A stretch of DNA of 64,000 nt from Sporosarcina luteola (GTDB lineage: Bacteria; Bacillota; Bacilli; Bacillales_A; Planococcaceae), in assembly GCF_023715585.1 (NCBI RefSeq), contig NZ_JAMBOK010000001.1:558001-622000 (forward strand). Direction: 5' to 3'. The first letter of the stretch is position 1. Each line of letters starts with the position of its first letter. This document shows, piece after piece, positions 1 through 8,528 of the stretch. A program made the position numbers and the translations under genes. The notes below the pieces were generated by a model that did not search any database, was not told the DNA's origin, and was given only the letters and a program-made list of their open reading frames with translations.

Positions 1-2403
1 CGTTCAGCTATGGCTGAAATGGGCGGAGATCCAAACAAGATTAATCCTGAAATTCCGGTTGACCTTGTTATCGACCACTCGGTACAAGTTGACCGCTACG
101 GTACGCCGGATGCACTCCGCCTTAACATGGAACTTGAGTTCGAGCGTAACGCTGAACGTTATCAATTCCTGAGCTGGGCACAAAAAGCATACGATAACTA
201 CCGTGCAGTGCCACCCGCGACAGGTATTGTTCACCAAGTAAACCTCGAGTACCTTGCTGCAGTTGTCCATGAAGTGGAAAACGAAGACGGCACTTTCGAA
301 ACATATCCAGATACACTTGTCGGTACTGACTCCCATACAACGATGATTAACGGCATCGGTGTTCTCGGATGGGGTGTTGGTGGGATTGAAGCTGAGGCAG
401 GAATGCTTGGACAGCCTTCATACTTCCCGATCCCTGAAGTTATCGGAGTGAAATTGGTCGGTGAACTTCCGAACGGCACAACTGCAACAGACCTTGCGCT
501 TAAAGTGACACAAACACTACGTGCACATGGTGTGGTCGGTAAATTCGTCGAGTTCTTCGGACCAGGCGTATCTAAATTGCCACTTGCAGACCGTGCGACA
601 ATTGCTAACATGGCTCCTGAATACGGCGCAACTTGCGGTTTCTTCCCAGTTGACGAAGAATCTCTTGATTACATGCGTTTGACTGGCCGTGATGAAGAGC
701 ATATTCAAGTTGTACAAAAATATCTTGAAGAGAACGATATGTTCTTTACTCCTGATAAAGAAGATCCGACATACACAGAAGTAATTGAAATTGATCTTAC
801 AAAAATCGAAGCAAACCTTGCTGGACCGAAACGTCCACAAGACTTGATTCCGCTTTCCGGATTACAGCGTTCGTTCAAAGATTCTGTTGTAGCTCCTGAA
901 GGGAACCAAGGCTTCGGTCTTACTCCGAAGGAATTTGAAAAGAAAGCTACTGTCGAGTTCGCAGACGGCCGCACTGTCGGCATGACAACAGGAGACCTTG
1001 CAATTGCAGCGATCACTTCTTGTACGAACACTTCCAACCCATACGTAATGTTAGGTGCTGGACTTGTTGCCAAGAAGGCTGTCGAAAAAGGGCTTACACC
1101 TCCTGCATACGTGAAAACATCACTTGCACCAGGTTCAAAAGTTGTTACAGGCTATCTAGAAGACTCGGGTCTTTCCAAATACTTGGATCAAATCGGATTC
1201 AATACAGTCGGTTATGGATGTACAACATGTATCGGAAACTCCGGTCCACTTCTTCCTGAAATCGAAAAAACGATCATGGAAAACGACCTATTAGTTTCTT
1301 CTGTCCTTTCCGGTAACCGTAACTTCGAAGGACGTATCCATCCGCTTGTAAAAGCGAACTACTTGGCTTCACCGCCACTAGTTGTCGCATATGCGCTTGC
1401 TGGAACTGTCGATATCGATTTTGAAAAAGATCCGATCGGTAAAGCAAAAGACGGCACAGATGTTTACTTCAAAGACATCTGGCCAACAACGGAAGAAGTG
1501 AAGGAAGTCGTCAAAGCGACAGTAACACCTGAACTATTCCGCAAAGAATATGCTCGCGTATTCACTGAGAACGAAGCATGGAATGCGATCGAGACTACTG
1601 ACGATTCATTATATGATTTCGATGAAAACTCGACATATATCCAAAACCCTCCGTTCTTCGAAGGACTTTCAAAAGAGCCTGCTGATATCGAAGCTCTAGC
1701 TGGACTTCGCGTCATCGGTAAATTCGGTGATTCAATCACGACGGACCATATTTCACCTGCAGGTGCAATTGGTAAAGATACACCGGCTGGTAAATACTTG
1801 CGCGAACATGGCGTAGAGCCACGTTACTTCAACTCATACGGTTCCCGCCGTGGTAACCATGAAGTGATGATGCGCGGTACATTCGCGAATATCCGTATTC
1901 GTAACCAAATTGCAAAAGGCACGGAAGGCGGCTACACAACCTATTGGCCGACAAAAGAAATCTGCCCGATCTATGACGCAGCTATGCGTTATCAAGAAGA
2001 TGGAACAGGTCTTGTCATTCTTGCTGGTAAAGATTATGGAATGGGCTCTTCACGTGACTGGGCTGCAAAAGGAACTTCATTGCTCGGCATCAAAACAGTC
2101 ATCGCTGAAAGCTATGAGCGTATCCACCGTTCAAACCTTGTCATGATGGGTGTTCTTCCTCTTCAATTCATGAAGGGAGAAAGCGCTGAAACACTTGGTC
2201 TTACTGGCGAAGAAGAAATCAGCGTAAACATCGCGGAAGGCGTAAAACCACGCGATATCCTTAAAGTGACAGCAACTGCAAAAGACGGTTCCGTCAAAGA
2301 ATTCGACGTACTTGCACGTTTCGACTCTGACGTTGAAGTCGACTACTACCGTCACGGTGGAATCCTTCAAATGGTTCTGCGTGATAAAATGAAAAACAAC
2401 TAA
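1..2403 (+). CDS. citB: Aconitate hydratase, 5' end missing
   Basis: Aconitase interconverts citrate and isocitrate in the cytosolic TCA cycle. The reading frame is open from base 1, so about 100 N-terminal residues lie outside the window; 800 residues are visible. All three [4Fe-4S] ligands are present: Cys341 in TSCTNTSN and Cys407/Cys410 in [10 protein letters not shown] (visible numbering). The swivel-domain signatures [17 protein letters not shown] and [14 protein letters not shown] follow near the C terminus. Length and motifs fit the monomeric AcnA/CitB type, which in Bacillus also acts as an iron-responsive RNA-binding protein (family knowledge). A strong terminator follows directly. 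The next conserved genes, yneP and yneQ, match B. subtilis gene order. Confidence 0.97.
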   Translation, partial: RSAMAEMGGDPNKINPEIPVDLVIDHSVQVDRYGTPDALRLNMELEFERNAERYQFLSWAQKAYDNYRAVPPATGIVHQVNLEYLAAVVHEVENEDGTFETYPDTLVGTDSHTTMINGIGVLGWGVGGIEAEAGMLGQPSYFPIPEVIGVKLVGELPNGTTATDLALKVTQTLRAHGVVGKFVEFFGPGVSKLPLADRATIANMAPEYGATCGFFPVDEESLDYMRLTGRDEEHIQVVQKYLEENDMFFTPDKEDPTYTEVIEIDLTKIEANLAGPKRPQDLIPLSGLQRSFKDSVVAPEGNQGFGLTPKEFEKKATVEFADGRTVGMTTGDLAIAAITSCTNTSNPYVMLGAGLVAKKAVEKGLTPPAYVKTSLAPGSKVVTGYLEDSGLSKYLDQIGFNTVGYGCTTCIGNSGPLLPEIEKTIMENDLLVSSVLSGNRNFEGRIHPLVKANYLASPPLVVAYALAGTVDIDFEKDPIGKAKDGTDVYFKDIWPTTEEVKEVVKATVTPELFRKEYARVFTENEAWNAIETTDDSLYDFDENSTYIQNPPFFEGLSKEPADIEALAGLRVIGKFGDSITTDHISPAGAIGKDTPAGKYLREHGVEPRYFNSYGSRRGNHEVMMRGTFANIRIRNQIAKGTEGGYTTYWPTKEICPIYDAAMRYQEDGTGLVILAGKDYGMGSSRDWAAKGTSLLGIKTVIAESYERIHRSNLVMMGVLPLQFMKGESAETLGLTGEEEISVNIAEGVKPRDILKVTATAKDGSVKEFDVLARFDSDVEVDYYRHGGILQMVLRDKMKNN

Positions 2404-2413
2404 TAGATAAAAT

Positions 2414-2446
2414 AAAGGCGTCCGATTACATCGGGCGCCTTTTCTT
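2414..2446 (+). terminator. Rho-independent terminator after citB
   Basis: A GGCGTCCGA / TCGGGCGCC stem with a 5-nt loop is followed by TTTTCTTT, starting 11 bases after the citB stop codon. Confidence 0.9.
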
Positions 2447-2530
2447 TATGTTCTATTCTCCAACCGACAATCATACAATCTAAAGATTGCTTTCTAACAC
2501 AAAGAAATGTAACCTAGGAGGGTTATTTTG

Positions 2531-4765
2531 GTGAAAATGAAAAAGCTAAGTATGATTGTAACTTCTTCCGTTTTGTCTCTAGGAATGTTTTCTTCGATTG
2601 CAGATGCTTCAACTACTATGAATGGACAACCAGAAAAGGTGCGGATCCAAGTTGCTTCCGCTGATGCTGTTATCTCGAAAGAGGAATTGATCAAGAAATT
2701 CCGAAAGATGTTCCCAAATCAGTTTGACTTCTTAACAAATGCCGATTTTCAAGTGAACCGTGCGCATATTTATCCAGAAGATGAAACGGTGCGGCATGAT
2801 CTTTATTTCACAAAGATAATTGATGGGAAGCGGGTCTACGGGAATGTAGGCTTTGTCGGGAAGGAATTGGATATTGAATACTTCTCCTATCAGCCTCCTA
2901 ACGTAAAGGATGCTTTGTTCCCAGCAAAAGTCTCAAAAGACGAAGCTAGGAAGATTGCAGAAGATTTTATGCAGAAGTTTCTAGATGGAAAAGACTATCA
3001 ATTAGAGGCAAATACGTTCAATTATTATCCGCAGCAAATCCTAACAGAACCGATACGCTATTCGTTTACATTTGCACGTACGAAAAATCAGGTTTCCATT
3101 GCTGACCAAAGAATGGAAGTATCTGTTTTAGGAAACGGTGAAATCGTTAGTTTTTACAAGATGTTTCCTAGTACAAATGCAACATCGTCAACCTTTGATG
3201 ACGTGACCAAAATTAAAAATAAAAATGAGATGGTCAAAAAAATGAAAGATAATCTTTCTGTAGATTTGAATTATCAAATCAACTATGACTACCAAACGAG
3301 CAACCGTACTGTAGAGCTTGTCTACCGTCCAACGGCTAAACTACAAGGCATTGAAGCGGAAACAGGGAAGTGGATGACTGCAAATGGCTATACATCGAAC
3401 TTGCCAGGGAAGACAAAAATCGAAAAAATTACGGCAAAGCCACTCCCGGCAAAGCAGAAGGGAATTACGGTAGAAGACGCGAAAAAGATTGCTGAAAAAT
3501 TTCTTGCAATTGATTCCGATAAGATTAAGTTAAGGATTGAGTCAATTCATGAAATGGAGAATTATAATGGAGTTCCAGTCATTTACGTCCAATATATGTA
3601 TCAGTATGCAAATGGCGGATCTGGATCAAGTTTAGAAATTAATAAAAACACTGGGGAAATTATTCACTACTACAATATGAAAGACCATCTTCTGATGGAA
3701 ATCGGGGAGAATACAAAAAAAGTGAATAAACTCTCCCAACAGAAGGCACTTAGCCAGGCTGTGAAATCTCTTAAAGAGTGGGTCCCTTCCTATCTGCATA
3801 ACTATGCAATGCCTGTAGAAGAACCTTATGTCGACGATAGGCTGGGTTCGTATAACTTCACTTTCCCGAGAATCGTTAATGGGATTATCGTCAGCGGCGA
3901 TCAGATCAGTGTAGGGATTGCAGCTGATGGTTCTTTAAACAGCCTAAACGTCAATTACCAAGAAATTGAAAATTGGCCATCAAGTAATGACATCATTTCC
4001 GAACAAGAGGCAAAAAAGATTTTTGAAGAGGCGCTTAGTCTGAAGCTTACGTATATGAAACATGCAAAAAAGGAAAAGGAAAACCATTACGACCTCGTCT
4101 ATTTACCTGTATTCAATGAAGATCCATTTAGTTATGTGAATGCCAATACTGGAGAATGGAGTAACATGTTGAATGGCAAGGACTCAATCACAGTGACACA
4201 TCCTTGGGCGGAAGAAGAGCTCAATTATCTCATTAACGCTAAAGTATTGGATGTAAAAGATGCAAAGAGCTTTAACGGGGATGCCGCCATATCAAAGGGT
4301 GAAGCATTAAAGGTGCTTATGAAATCACTCACTTATTTCTATTACGGCGGTTATTACCACGGACAGGAAGAACCTAATCAGACCTTCGAAAATATTGACC
4401 CTAAACACCCGTTATATCAGGAGATTGAACGTGCGGTTGAAGCGGGTATCGTTAAAGCGGATGGTAAGAACTTCGCTGCCGATGCGCCAATTACAAGAGA
4501 AGAACTTTCCGTTTGGATGATTCGAGTATTAGGACTCGAGCAGGCAGCAAAAGATAACAGCATCTTTAAGCTTGGCTTTGCGGATGCTGATAAAGTGCAC
4601 TCTGCAAATACAGGTTATGTAGCTATAGCAAACTCATTGGGTTTACTAAAGGAAGAGAGTAACCGATTTAATCCTAATCGTGAAGTGACGTATGCGGAGT
4701 TGGCAGTGTCGACAATCCGTCTAGCGCATGCGATTGCTGAAAATGGAAGAGGGCTGCGGTATTGA
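2531..4765 (+). CDS. Secreted YcdB/YcdC-repeat protein with C-terminal SLH domains
   Basis: The N terminus (MKKLSMIVTSSVLSLGMFSS) is a signal peptide ending near ADAS. Residues about 40-560 resemble YcdB/YcdC (DUF4901)-type repeats with PepSY-like units: the phrases ANTGEW and NKNTGEI, and ISKEEA-type helices, recur. The last ~185 residues look like SLH modules (HPWAEEELNYLINAKVLD, ISKGEALKVLMKSL, ITREELSVWMIRVLGL), which tether proteins to cell-wall pyruvylated polymers. It is therefore probably an S-layer-associated surface protein of unknown function. Start choice: TAGGAGGG at 2515-2522 lies 8 nt before GTG 2531. TTG 2528 and ATG 2537 are alternatives in the same frame. Confidence 0.85.
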   Translation: MKMKKLSMIVTSSVLSLGMFSSIADASTTMNGQPEKVRIQVASADAVISKEELIKKFRKMFPNQFDFLTNADFQVNRAHIYPEDETVRHDLYFTKIIDGKRVYGNVGFVGKELDIEYFSYQPPNVKDALFPAKVSKDEARKIAEDFMQKFLDGKDYQLEANTFNYYPQQILTEPIRYSFTFARTKNQVSIADQRMEVSVLGNGEIVSFYKMFPSTNATSSTFDDVTKIKNKNEMVKKMKDNLSVDLNYQINYDYQTSNRTVELVYRPTAKLQGIEAETGKWMTANGYTSNLPGKTKIEKITAKPLPAKQKGITVEDAKKIAEKFLAIDSDKIKLRIESIHEMENYNGVPVIYVQYMYQYANGGSGSSLEINKNTGEIIHYYNMKDHLLMEIGENTKKVNKLSQQKALSQAVKSLKEWVPSYLHNYAMPVEEPYVDDRLGSYNFTFPRIVNGIIVSGDQISVGIAADGSLNSLNVNYQEIENWPSSNDIISEQEAKKIFEEALSLKLTYMKHAKKEKENHYDLVYLPVFNEDPFSYVNANTGEWSNMLNGKDSITVTHPWAEEELNYLINAKVLDVKDAKSFNGDAAISKGEALKVLMKSLTYFYYGGYYHGQEEPNQTFENIDPKHPLYQEIERAVEAGIVKADGKNFAADAPITREELSVWMIRVLGLEQAAKDNSIFKLGFADADKVHSANTGYVAIANSLGLLKEESNRFNPNREVTYAELAVSTIRLAHAIAENGRGLRY

Positions 4766-4818
4766 TCATTCGCTATTGACATGCGTCCCTTTACTAGGGA
4801 GGAGTGCGGTTGAAGTGA

Positions 4819-4857
4819 AAAAGGGCTAAGCGAACAAACCGCTTAGTCCTTTCTTTA
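4819..4857 (+). terminator. Rho-independent terminator after the SLH protein gene
   Basis: AAGGGCTAAGCG pairs with CGCTTAGTCCTTT and is followed by a T-rich run. Confidence 0.85.
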
Positions 4858-4916
4858 TTCCTTTTCAAAATTTATAGAGTTATAATTAAGAAAATATAGA
4901 AATGCGGGGCTATGTT

Positions 4917-5125
4917 ATGTGGATACAACGTATTATCGACACGACGCGGGGAAATTTCGAGATTTATGAAAGAGGGCAAGGGGAACCATTAGCCGTCACT
5001 CATCTATACAGCGAATACGATGAACGGGGAAATGCGTTCGCGAATCCGTTTACGGACCAATATCATGTCACCTCATCAACTTGCGTGGAGCGGGTAAATC
5101 GGTTGGTGCGCAATCAGTACTACTA
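4917..5125 (+). pseudogene. Alpha/beta hydrolase N-terminal remnant
   Basis: The frame starting MWIQRIIDTTRGNFEIYERG resembles the N terminus of proline-iminopeptidase-like alpha/beta hydrolases. After DQYHVT (about 5068) one base appears lost. Reading on in the next frame restores LINLRGAGKSVGAQS, which matches the oxyanion-region phrase of these enzymes (NLRGAGxS). About 60 residues later the similarity ends, with no catalytic Ser, Asp or His, so the gene is both frameshifted and truncated. The following sequence belongs to a different family; the junction near 5120-5130 looks like a deletion scar. An ATG at 4902 is a possible earlier start. Confidence 0.65.
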
Positions 5126-5849
5126 GCTATATCGCCACGGGATGCTCCGACGGCTTTTTCGGTATGGTAGAGATTTTGGCTGTAGAATATAATTTGGGGC
5201 GACAGGATCTTTTTGAGTTGGAATTAAAGTATGGAGATAAACTGGAAAATGAAGTGAATACAAAAACAAAAGAAGTCACAAAAGTCATTAACTCAAAAGA
5301 AACAAGGGCAATTAGAGATTTTCAAGTTACCGCACAAGTGAAACAAGAGATTTTTAAACGGTTAATCCTGGCGAATTATTTAGGTGATCTTAAGCTGAAA
5401 ACACTTGCCAGTCTGATGTGTCCAAAGCCTATTATCTAAAAGTATATATTAACGGCGGGGATCATGAATACCATTGGTCTAGTTGCGATCAAGGTCCGGA
5501 CGGTTTGAAATTTACCGACATCGCTGAATATATAATTGTGCAATCGGAGACGGAGCAAACTGAAAATCCCGAAACCGTTATCCAAGGGTATGTACTACAG
5601 GTAAAAGAGGATACGTTGTTAATTGGAAAGGATTTAAATAGGATGCAATATGAATGGCTTAAAGATGAAATAAAGCATACCGACCTAGACGCATACGCAT
5701 TTACCTTTATCAGTTTGAAAGGCGTTAAAACCGATGGATATAAAATTGGAGATAAAATAGAAGCAATTGTAAAGGGAACCATTATAGGTTCAAATCCCGG
5801 AAAAGCTCAGGTTAAGGATATAAGACCACTGTATATACGAAACAACTAA
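5125..5849 (+). pseudogene. Broken DUF3221-like lipoprotein gene
   Basis: Two overlapping frames together read as one protein. The first (open to 5439) passes through IATGCSDG, which could be the end of a lipoprotein signal with its lipobox Cys, then a charged helical stretch. The second (from 5418) contains GYVLQVKEDTLLIGKD and a later KIGDKIEAIVKG, typical of DUF3221-like OB/beta domains. The frames join at about 5415, where removing one base gives KTLAS-DVSKAYYLKVYI. No start codon or ribosome site precedes the lipobox region because it abuts the hydrolase remnant. The DUF3221 part could still be translated alone from ATG 5418, but it has no clear ribosome binding site. Confidence 0.5.
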
Positions 5850-5953
5850 ACAGACACTGAAAATGAATCAACATTATTAGACTATTCGTTACAAGTTACA
5901 CAAACAGCAATTCGCCCATCTCTTTTGTATAATGGACAACAGAGGTGAAGAAA

Positions 5954-6379
5954 ATGTTTGTAAGTGAAAAAGAAGTGGAAATCCGGTATGCAGAGACGGA
6001 CCAAATGGGCGTCGTCTACCATGCCAATTACTTAGTATGGATGGAAATTGGCCGAACGAGCCTTATTCAAGATCTAGGCTTTACATACGCCGGCCTCGAA
6101 ACAGAAGGTTATTTATCTCCTGTAATTGATTTATCAATCCAATACAAGGCGGCCATGAGATACGGACAAACCGCAACAGTCCGGACATGGGTCGAGTCCC
6201 ATGGGAAGCTTCGCACAGTATACGGCTACGAAATCCTTCATGAAGACGGAACGGTAGCGGCAACCGCAACTTCCGAACATATTTTAGTGAAAAAGGAAAA
6301 CTTCCGTCCCGTTTCATTGCGGAAAATCGATCCGGAATGGGACGCCAAGTATTTGGAAATCTGCAGGGTGGCCGAATAA
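5954..6379 (+). CDS. yneP: Acyl-CoA thioesterase, YbgC/4-hydroxybenzoyl-CoA thioesterase family (YneP)
   Basis: A hotdog-fold thioesterase of 141 residues. The active-site region YAETDQMGVVYHANYLVWMEIGR carries the Asp in the D-x-M-G-V-V-Y-H-x-N-Y signature of the YbgC/FadM group, which hydrolyses acyl-CoA thioesters in the cytosol; the physiological substrate is unknown. It follows citB and overlaps yneQ by one base (TAATG), the order found in B. subtilis. ATG 5954 is preferred over GTG 5945 because AGAGGTGA (5941-5948) then sits at proper spacing. A TATAAT hexamer at 5928-5933 is a plausible -10 box. Confidence 0.9.
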   Translation: MFVSEKEVEIRYAETDQMGVVYHANYLVWMEIGRTSLIQDLGFTYAGLETEGYLSPVIDLSIQYKAAMRYGQTATVRTWVESHGKLRTVYGYEILHEDGTVAATATSEHILVKKENFRPVSLRKIDPEWDAKYLEICRVAE

Positions 6380-6696
6380 TGGCGTTCGGCATCAATCGGG
6401 CGGAATTAAAAGCTTGGAAAGAAGCAGTCACTGCCGGAGAGATCGCTTTTCTCACGCACTACTGGCTCGATGACCGTTTTCCGAATTGTAAAACCGTAAC
6501 GAAGGCGGGTTGTGCAGATCTTGATAAATTAATCGAATGGGGAAAAAGATACGGATTGAAACCTGAATGGATTGACCAACATGAGGACTATCCTCATTTC
6601 GACCTTTTCGGGAAAACCGAGTTGCAAGCATTGCTGGACGCCGGTTTAATGGAACAAGTGAATCGATTTAACTTACTAAGTAAGCATGAGGGATAA
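6379..6696 (+). CDS. yneQ: Conserved hypothetical protein YneQ
   Basis: A 105-residue soluble protein starting MAFGINRAELKAWKEAVTAG with conserved DDRFPNCKTVTKAGC and HEDYPHFDLFGKTEL segments, matching the small YneQ family of Bacillales. Its function is unknown. The start codon overlaps the yneP stop (TAATG), indicating translational coupling; GCAGGGTGG at 6363-6371 supplies the ribosome site inside the yneP end. A hairpin overlapping the 3' end closes the two-gene unit. In B. subtilis the next conserved gene is close by; here about 11.8 kb of other genes intervene before yneR. Confidence 0.85.
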   Translation: MAFGINRAELKAWKEAVTAGEIAFLTHYWLDDRFPNCKTVTKAGCADLDKLIEWGKRYGLKPEWIDQHEDYPHFDLFGKTELQALLDAGLMEQVNRFNLLSKHEG

Positions 6697-6714
6697 TCCT
6701 TCATGCTTATTTGA
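6682..6714 (+). terminator. Hairpin terminator at the yneQ end
   Basis: AAGCATGAGGG pairs with CCTTCATGCTT across the yneQ stop codon. The T-run after it is weak, so efficiency is uncertain. Confidence 0.6.
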
Positions 6715-6741
6715 ATTGCCTAAGGCTGCATGGTTCAAATG

Positions 6742-6749
6742 CATACAAT
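6742..6749 (+). promoter_or_regulatory. Candidate sporulation (sigma-E-like) -10 motif
   Basis: CATACAAT matches the sigma-E -10 consensus (cATACAnT) 38 bases before the ATP-grasp start codon. No good -35 element was recognised, so this is only a candidate. Confidence 0.3.
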
Positions 6750-6786
6750 TGGAAGAAGAGGATTGTCTTCATGGAAGGATGAAGAA

Positions 6787-7983
6787 ATGGGGGCAATTGT
6801 ATTTATCGGATCAGCTATGTCTGGATCAAGCATGGACGCATTGCAGGCTGCTCGCCGGTTAGGCTATACTGCCATTTTGCTGACGGATCGAAAAGCTTTT
6901 CTTCGAAAACAGCTTGTAGATGTTCAACTCATTTATCTGGAGTTAATGGAAGAAGGAATCATCCGGAAGCAACTTGTTCAACTACTTCAATCAGGTCAAA
7001 ACATTAATGCAATTGTCAGTTTTGTCGATCCATATGTCTCGATGGCCGCAAATCTATCCAATGAATTTTGTGGATCAACCATTTCTTCCGAAGCATTGCA
7101 ATTAATGGAAGACAAAATTGCAACGCGTCTTGCATTGGAAAATGATAGGGCGTCTTGCAATATCGAGATAATTCCTTTAGGTGGAATGAAACTATTAACT
7201 ACTAACTATCCTGTAATTATGAAAAATCCGGTTTCCAACGGGTCAAAAGATGTTTACTTAATTCAAGATGAAGAACAATATGAGATTGCTATAAAGCGGC
7301 TGAAAAAAAGCTGCGCCGGAATGCAAATGCTCATAGAAGAATTCATAGAAGGACCGCAATATATTATTGAAGTTGTTGTCGTCGCTGCAATACCGATTAT
7401 TGTGGCAGTCATTCAGCAGGAAATCAGTCAGGATTACACATTCATTGTCACTGCGTATGATGTTGTCACTAAAATGGATGAGACGGACTATCGGGACTTA
7501 TGGAAGACTGTCACTGGCATACTACAAAAAATAGGCTTTCACCAAGGTACGTGCCATTTTGAAATGCGACGATCTAAGAGCGGTTGGAAACTGATTGAGC
7601 TGAACCCCCGGATTTCCGGCGGCGCTATGAACCGTATGATTGAAGAGGCATTCGGCATCAATCTAGTGATGGAAACGATAAAGATTTATCTCGGCGAAGA
7701 ACCGGATTTGATTAGAAAGAAAAAGCAGTCCATCCATACATCTTATATAACGCTCCATAGTACTGGTGTGTTACTGGACATTGAAGGAGTTAAACAGGCT
7801 GCTTTGTATCCGGGGGTTGTTGATGTCAAGGTGAAACCGTCAATCGGCGCGACAATAATGCCGCCCCTGTCGATGGGTCATCGATATGGATATGTGATGG
7901 CGGTGGGAGAATCATTGGAAGAGGCAAAGGAACGGGCAGAAAATGCTGCCAGAGTGATAAAATTCTACATTGAACCGTTCTGA
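6787..7983 (+). CDS. ATP-grasp amino-acid-ligase-like protein (copy 1)
   Basis: A 398-residue ATP-grasp enzyme of the L-amino-acid ligase / carbamoyl-phosphate-synthase-like type, expected to activate a carboxylate as acyl-phosphate and join it to an amine. Visible: an N-terminal Rossmann-like strand (AIVFIGSAMSGSS), the ATP-grasp core (YPVIMKNPVSNGSKDV; LIEEFIEGPQYIIEVVV), the metal-binding LIELNPRISGGAMN, and a C-terminal LAL-like domain with LSMGHRYGYVMAVG. It is paralogous to the divergent gene ending at 10733. AAGGA (6775-6779) places translation at ATG 6787, where the paralogue also begins, rather than ATG 6730. It heads the spore-related ligase cluster; its substrates are unknown. Confidence 0.8.
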   Translation: MGAIVFIGSAMSGSSMDALQAARRLGYTAILLTDRKAFLRKQLVDVQLIYLELMEEGIIRKQLVQLLQSGQNINAIVSFVDPYVSMAANLSNEFCGSTISSEALQLMEDKIATRLALENDRASCNIEIIPLGGMKLLTTNYPVIMKNPVSNGSKDVYLIQDEEQYEIAIKRLKKSCAGMQMLIEEFIEGPQYIIEVVVVAAIPIIVAVIQQEISQDYTFIVTAYDVVTKMDETDYRDLWKTVTGILQKIGFHQGTCHFEMRRSKSGWKLIELNPRISGGAMNRMIEEAFGINLVMETIKIYLGEEPDLIRKKKQSIHTSYITLHSTGVLLDIEGVKQAALYPGVVDVKVKPSIGATIMPPLSMGHRYGYVMAVGESLEEAKERAENAARVIKFYIEPF

Positions 7984-8015
7984 CGTAAGGAACATAAAGA
8001 AGGGAGGGGAAAGAG

Positions 8016-8426
8016 TTGAAGAAGTGCTTTCTATGTGAAGAGTTGAAGCAATTATGGAAGGAGCAGCAATTACTCGAGGTGTTTGGAAAAGGATTCCGTT
8101 TCATTCATCTGCCGGGCGCCATGGACACTATCCCCTTCATGCTGCAATCTACAAACCATTCCGATCCTTTCACCGCGATATTGAATAGAATTGCCACTCC
8201 GTATTTCAGAGTGGAGAGAATCAATGAAGACAGCTGCATTGCGCAGTTATCATTGCTTCGACCGATCGATTTAAAAGGTCAGCCGGCAATAACCGAACAG
8301 GAACTTTATACATTGAAAAAGACATCCCATTGTATCCTCGTAAATCTTTGCAGCTTTAGTGCAATCACCCCGCTTTCCCACGAACTCGTCGACCGTCCAC
8401 TGCCAATCATCGTGTCAAAAACATAG
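8016..8426 (+). CDS. CotY/CotZ-like spore coat protein, short form
   Basis: A 136-residue protein with the CotY/CotZ pattern of outer spore coat/crust proteins: DTIPFML at 37-43, SDPFTA at 50-54, FRVERI at 64-69, then LLRPIDLKG and the closing TSHCILVNLCSFSAI. Five cysteines (4, 7, 74, 106, 112) are present, fewer than in typical CotZ, so crust-style disulfide cross-linking may be reduced. It starts with TTG 8016, preceded by AAGGGAGGGGA, 33 bases after the ATP-grasp gene, so the two are probably cotranscribed. The family assignment rests on recognised motifs, not a search. It is the main evidence that the surrounding ligases work on the spore surface. Confidence 0.7.
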   Translation: MKKCFLCEELKQLWKEQQLLEVFGKGFRFIHLPGAMDTIPFMLQSTNHSDPFTAILNRIATPYFRVERINEDSCIAQLSLLRPIDLKGQPAITEQELYTLKKTSHCILVNLCSFSAITPLSHELVDRPLPIIVSKT

Positions 8427-8528
8427 AGCCGGAAAACTAAATCCCCTGCCTGTAAACTCTTGTCCTTATCATTTCAGATGCGCATGAATGTACTAGAGAG
8501 AACTGAAAAAGAGTAAAGGAGAATGTTC

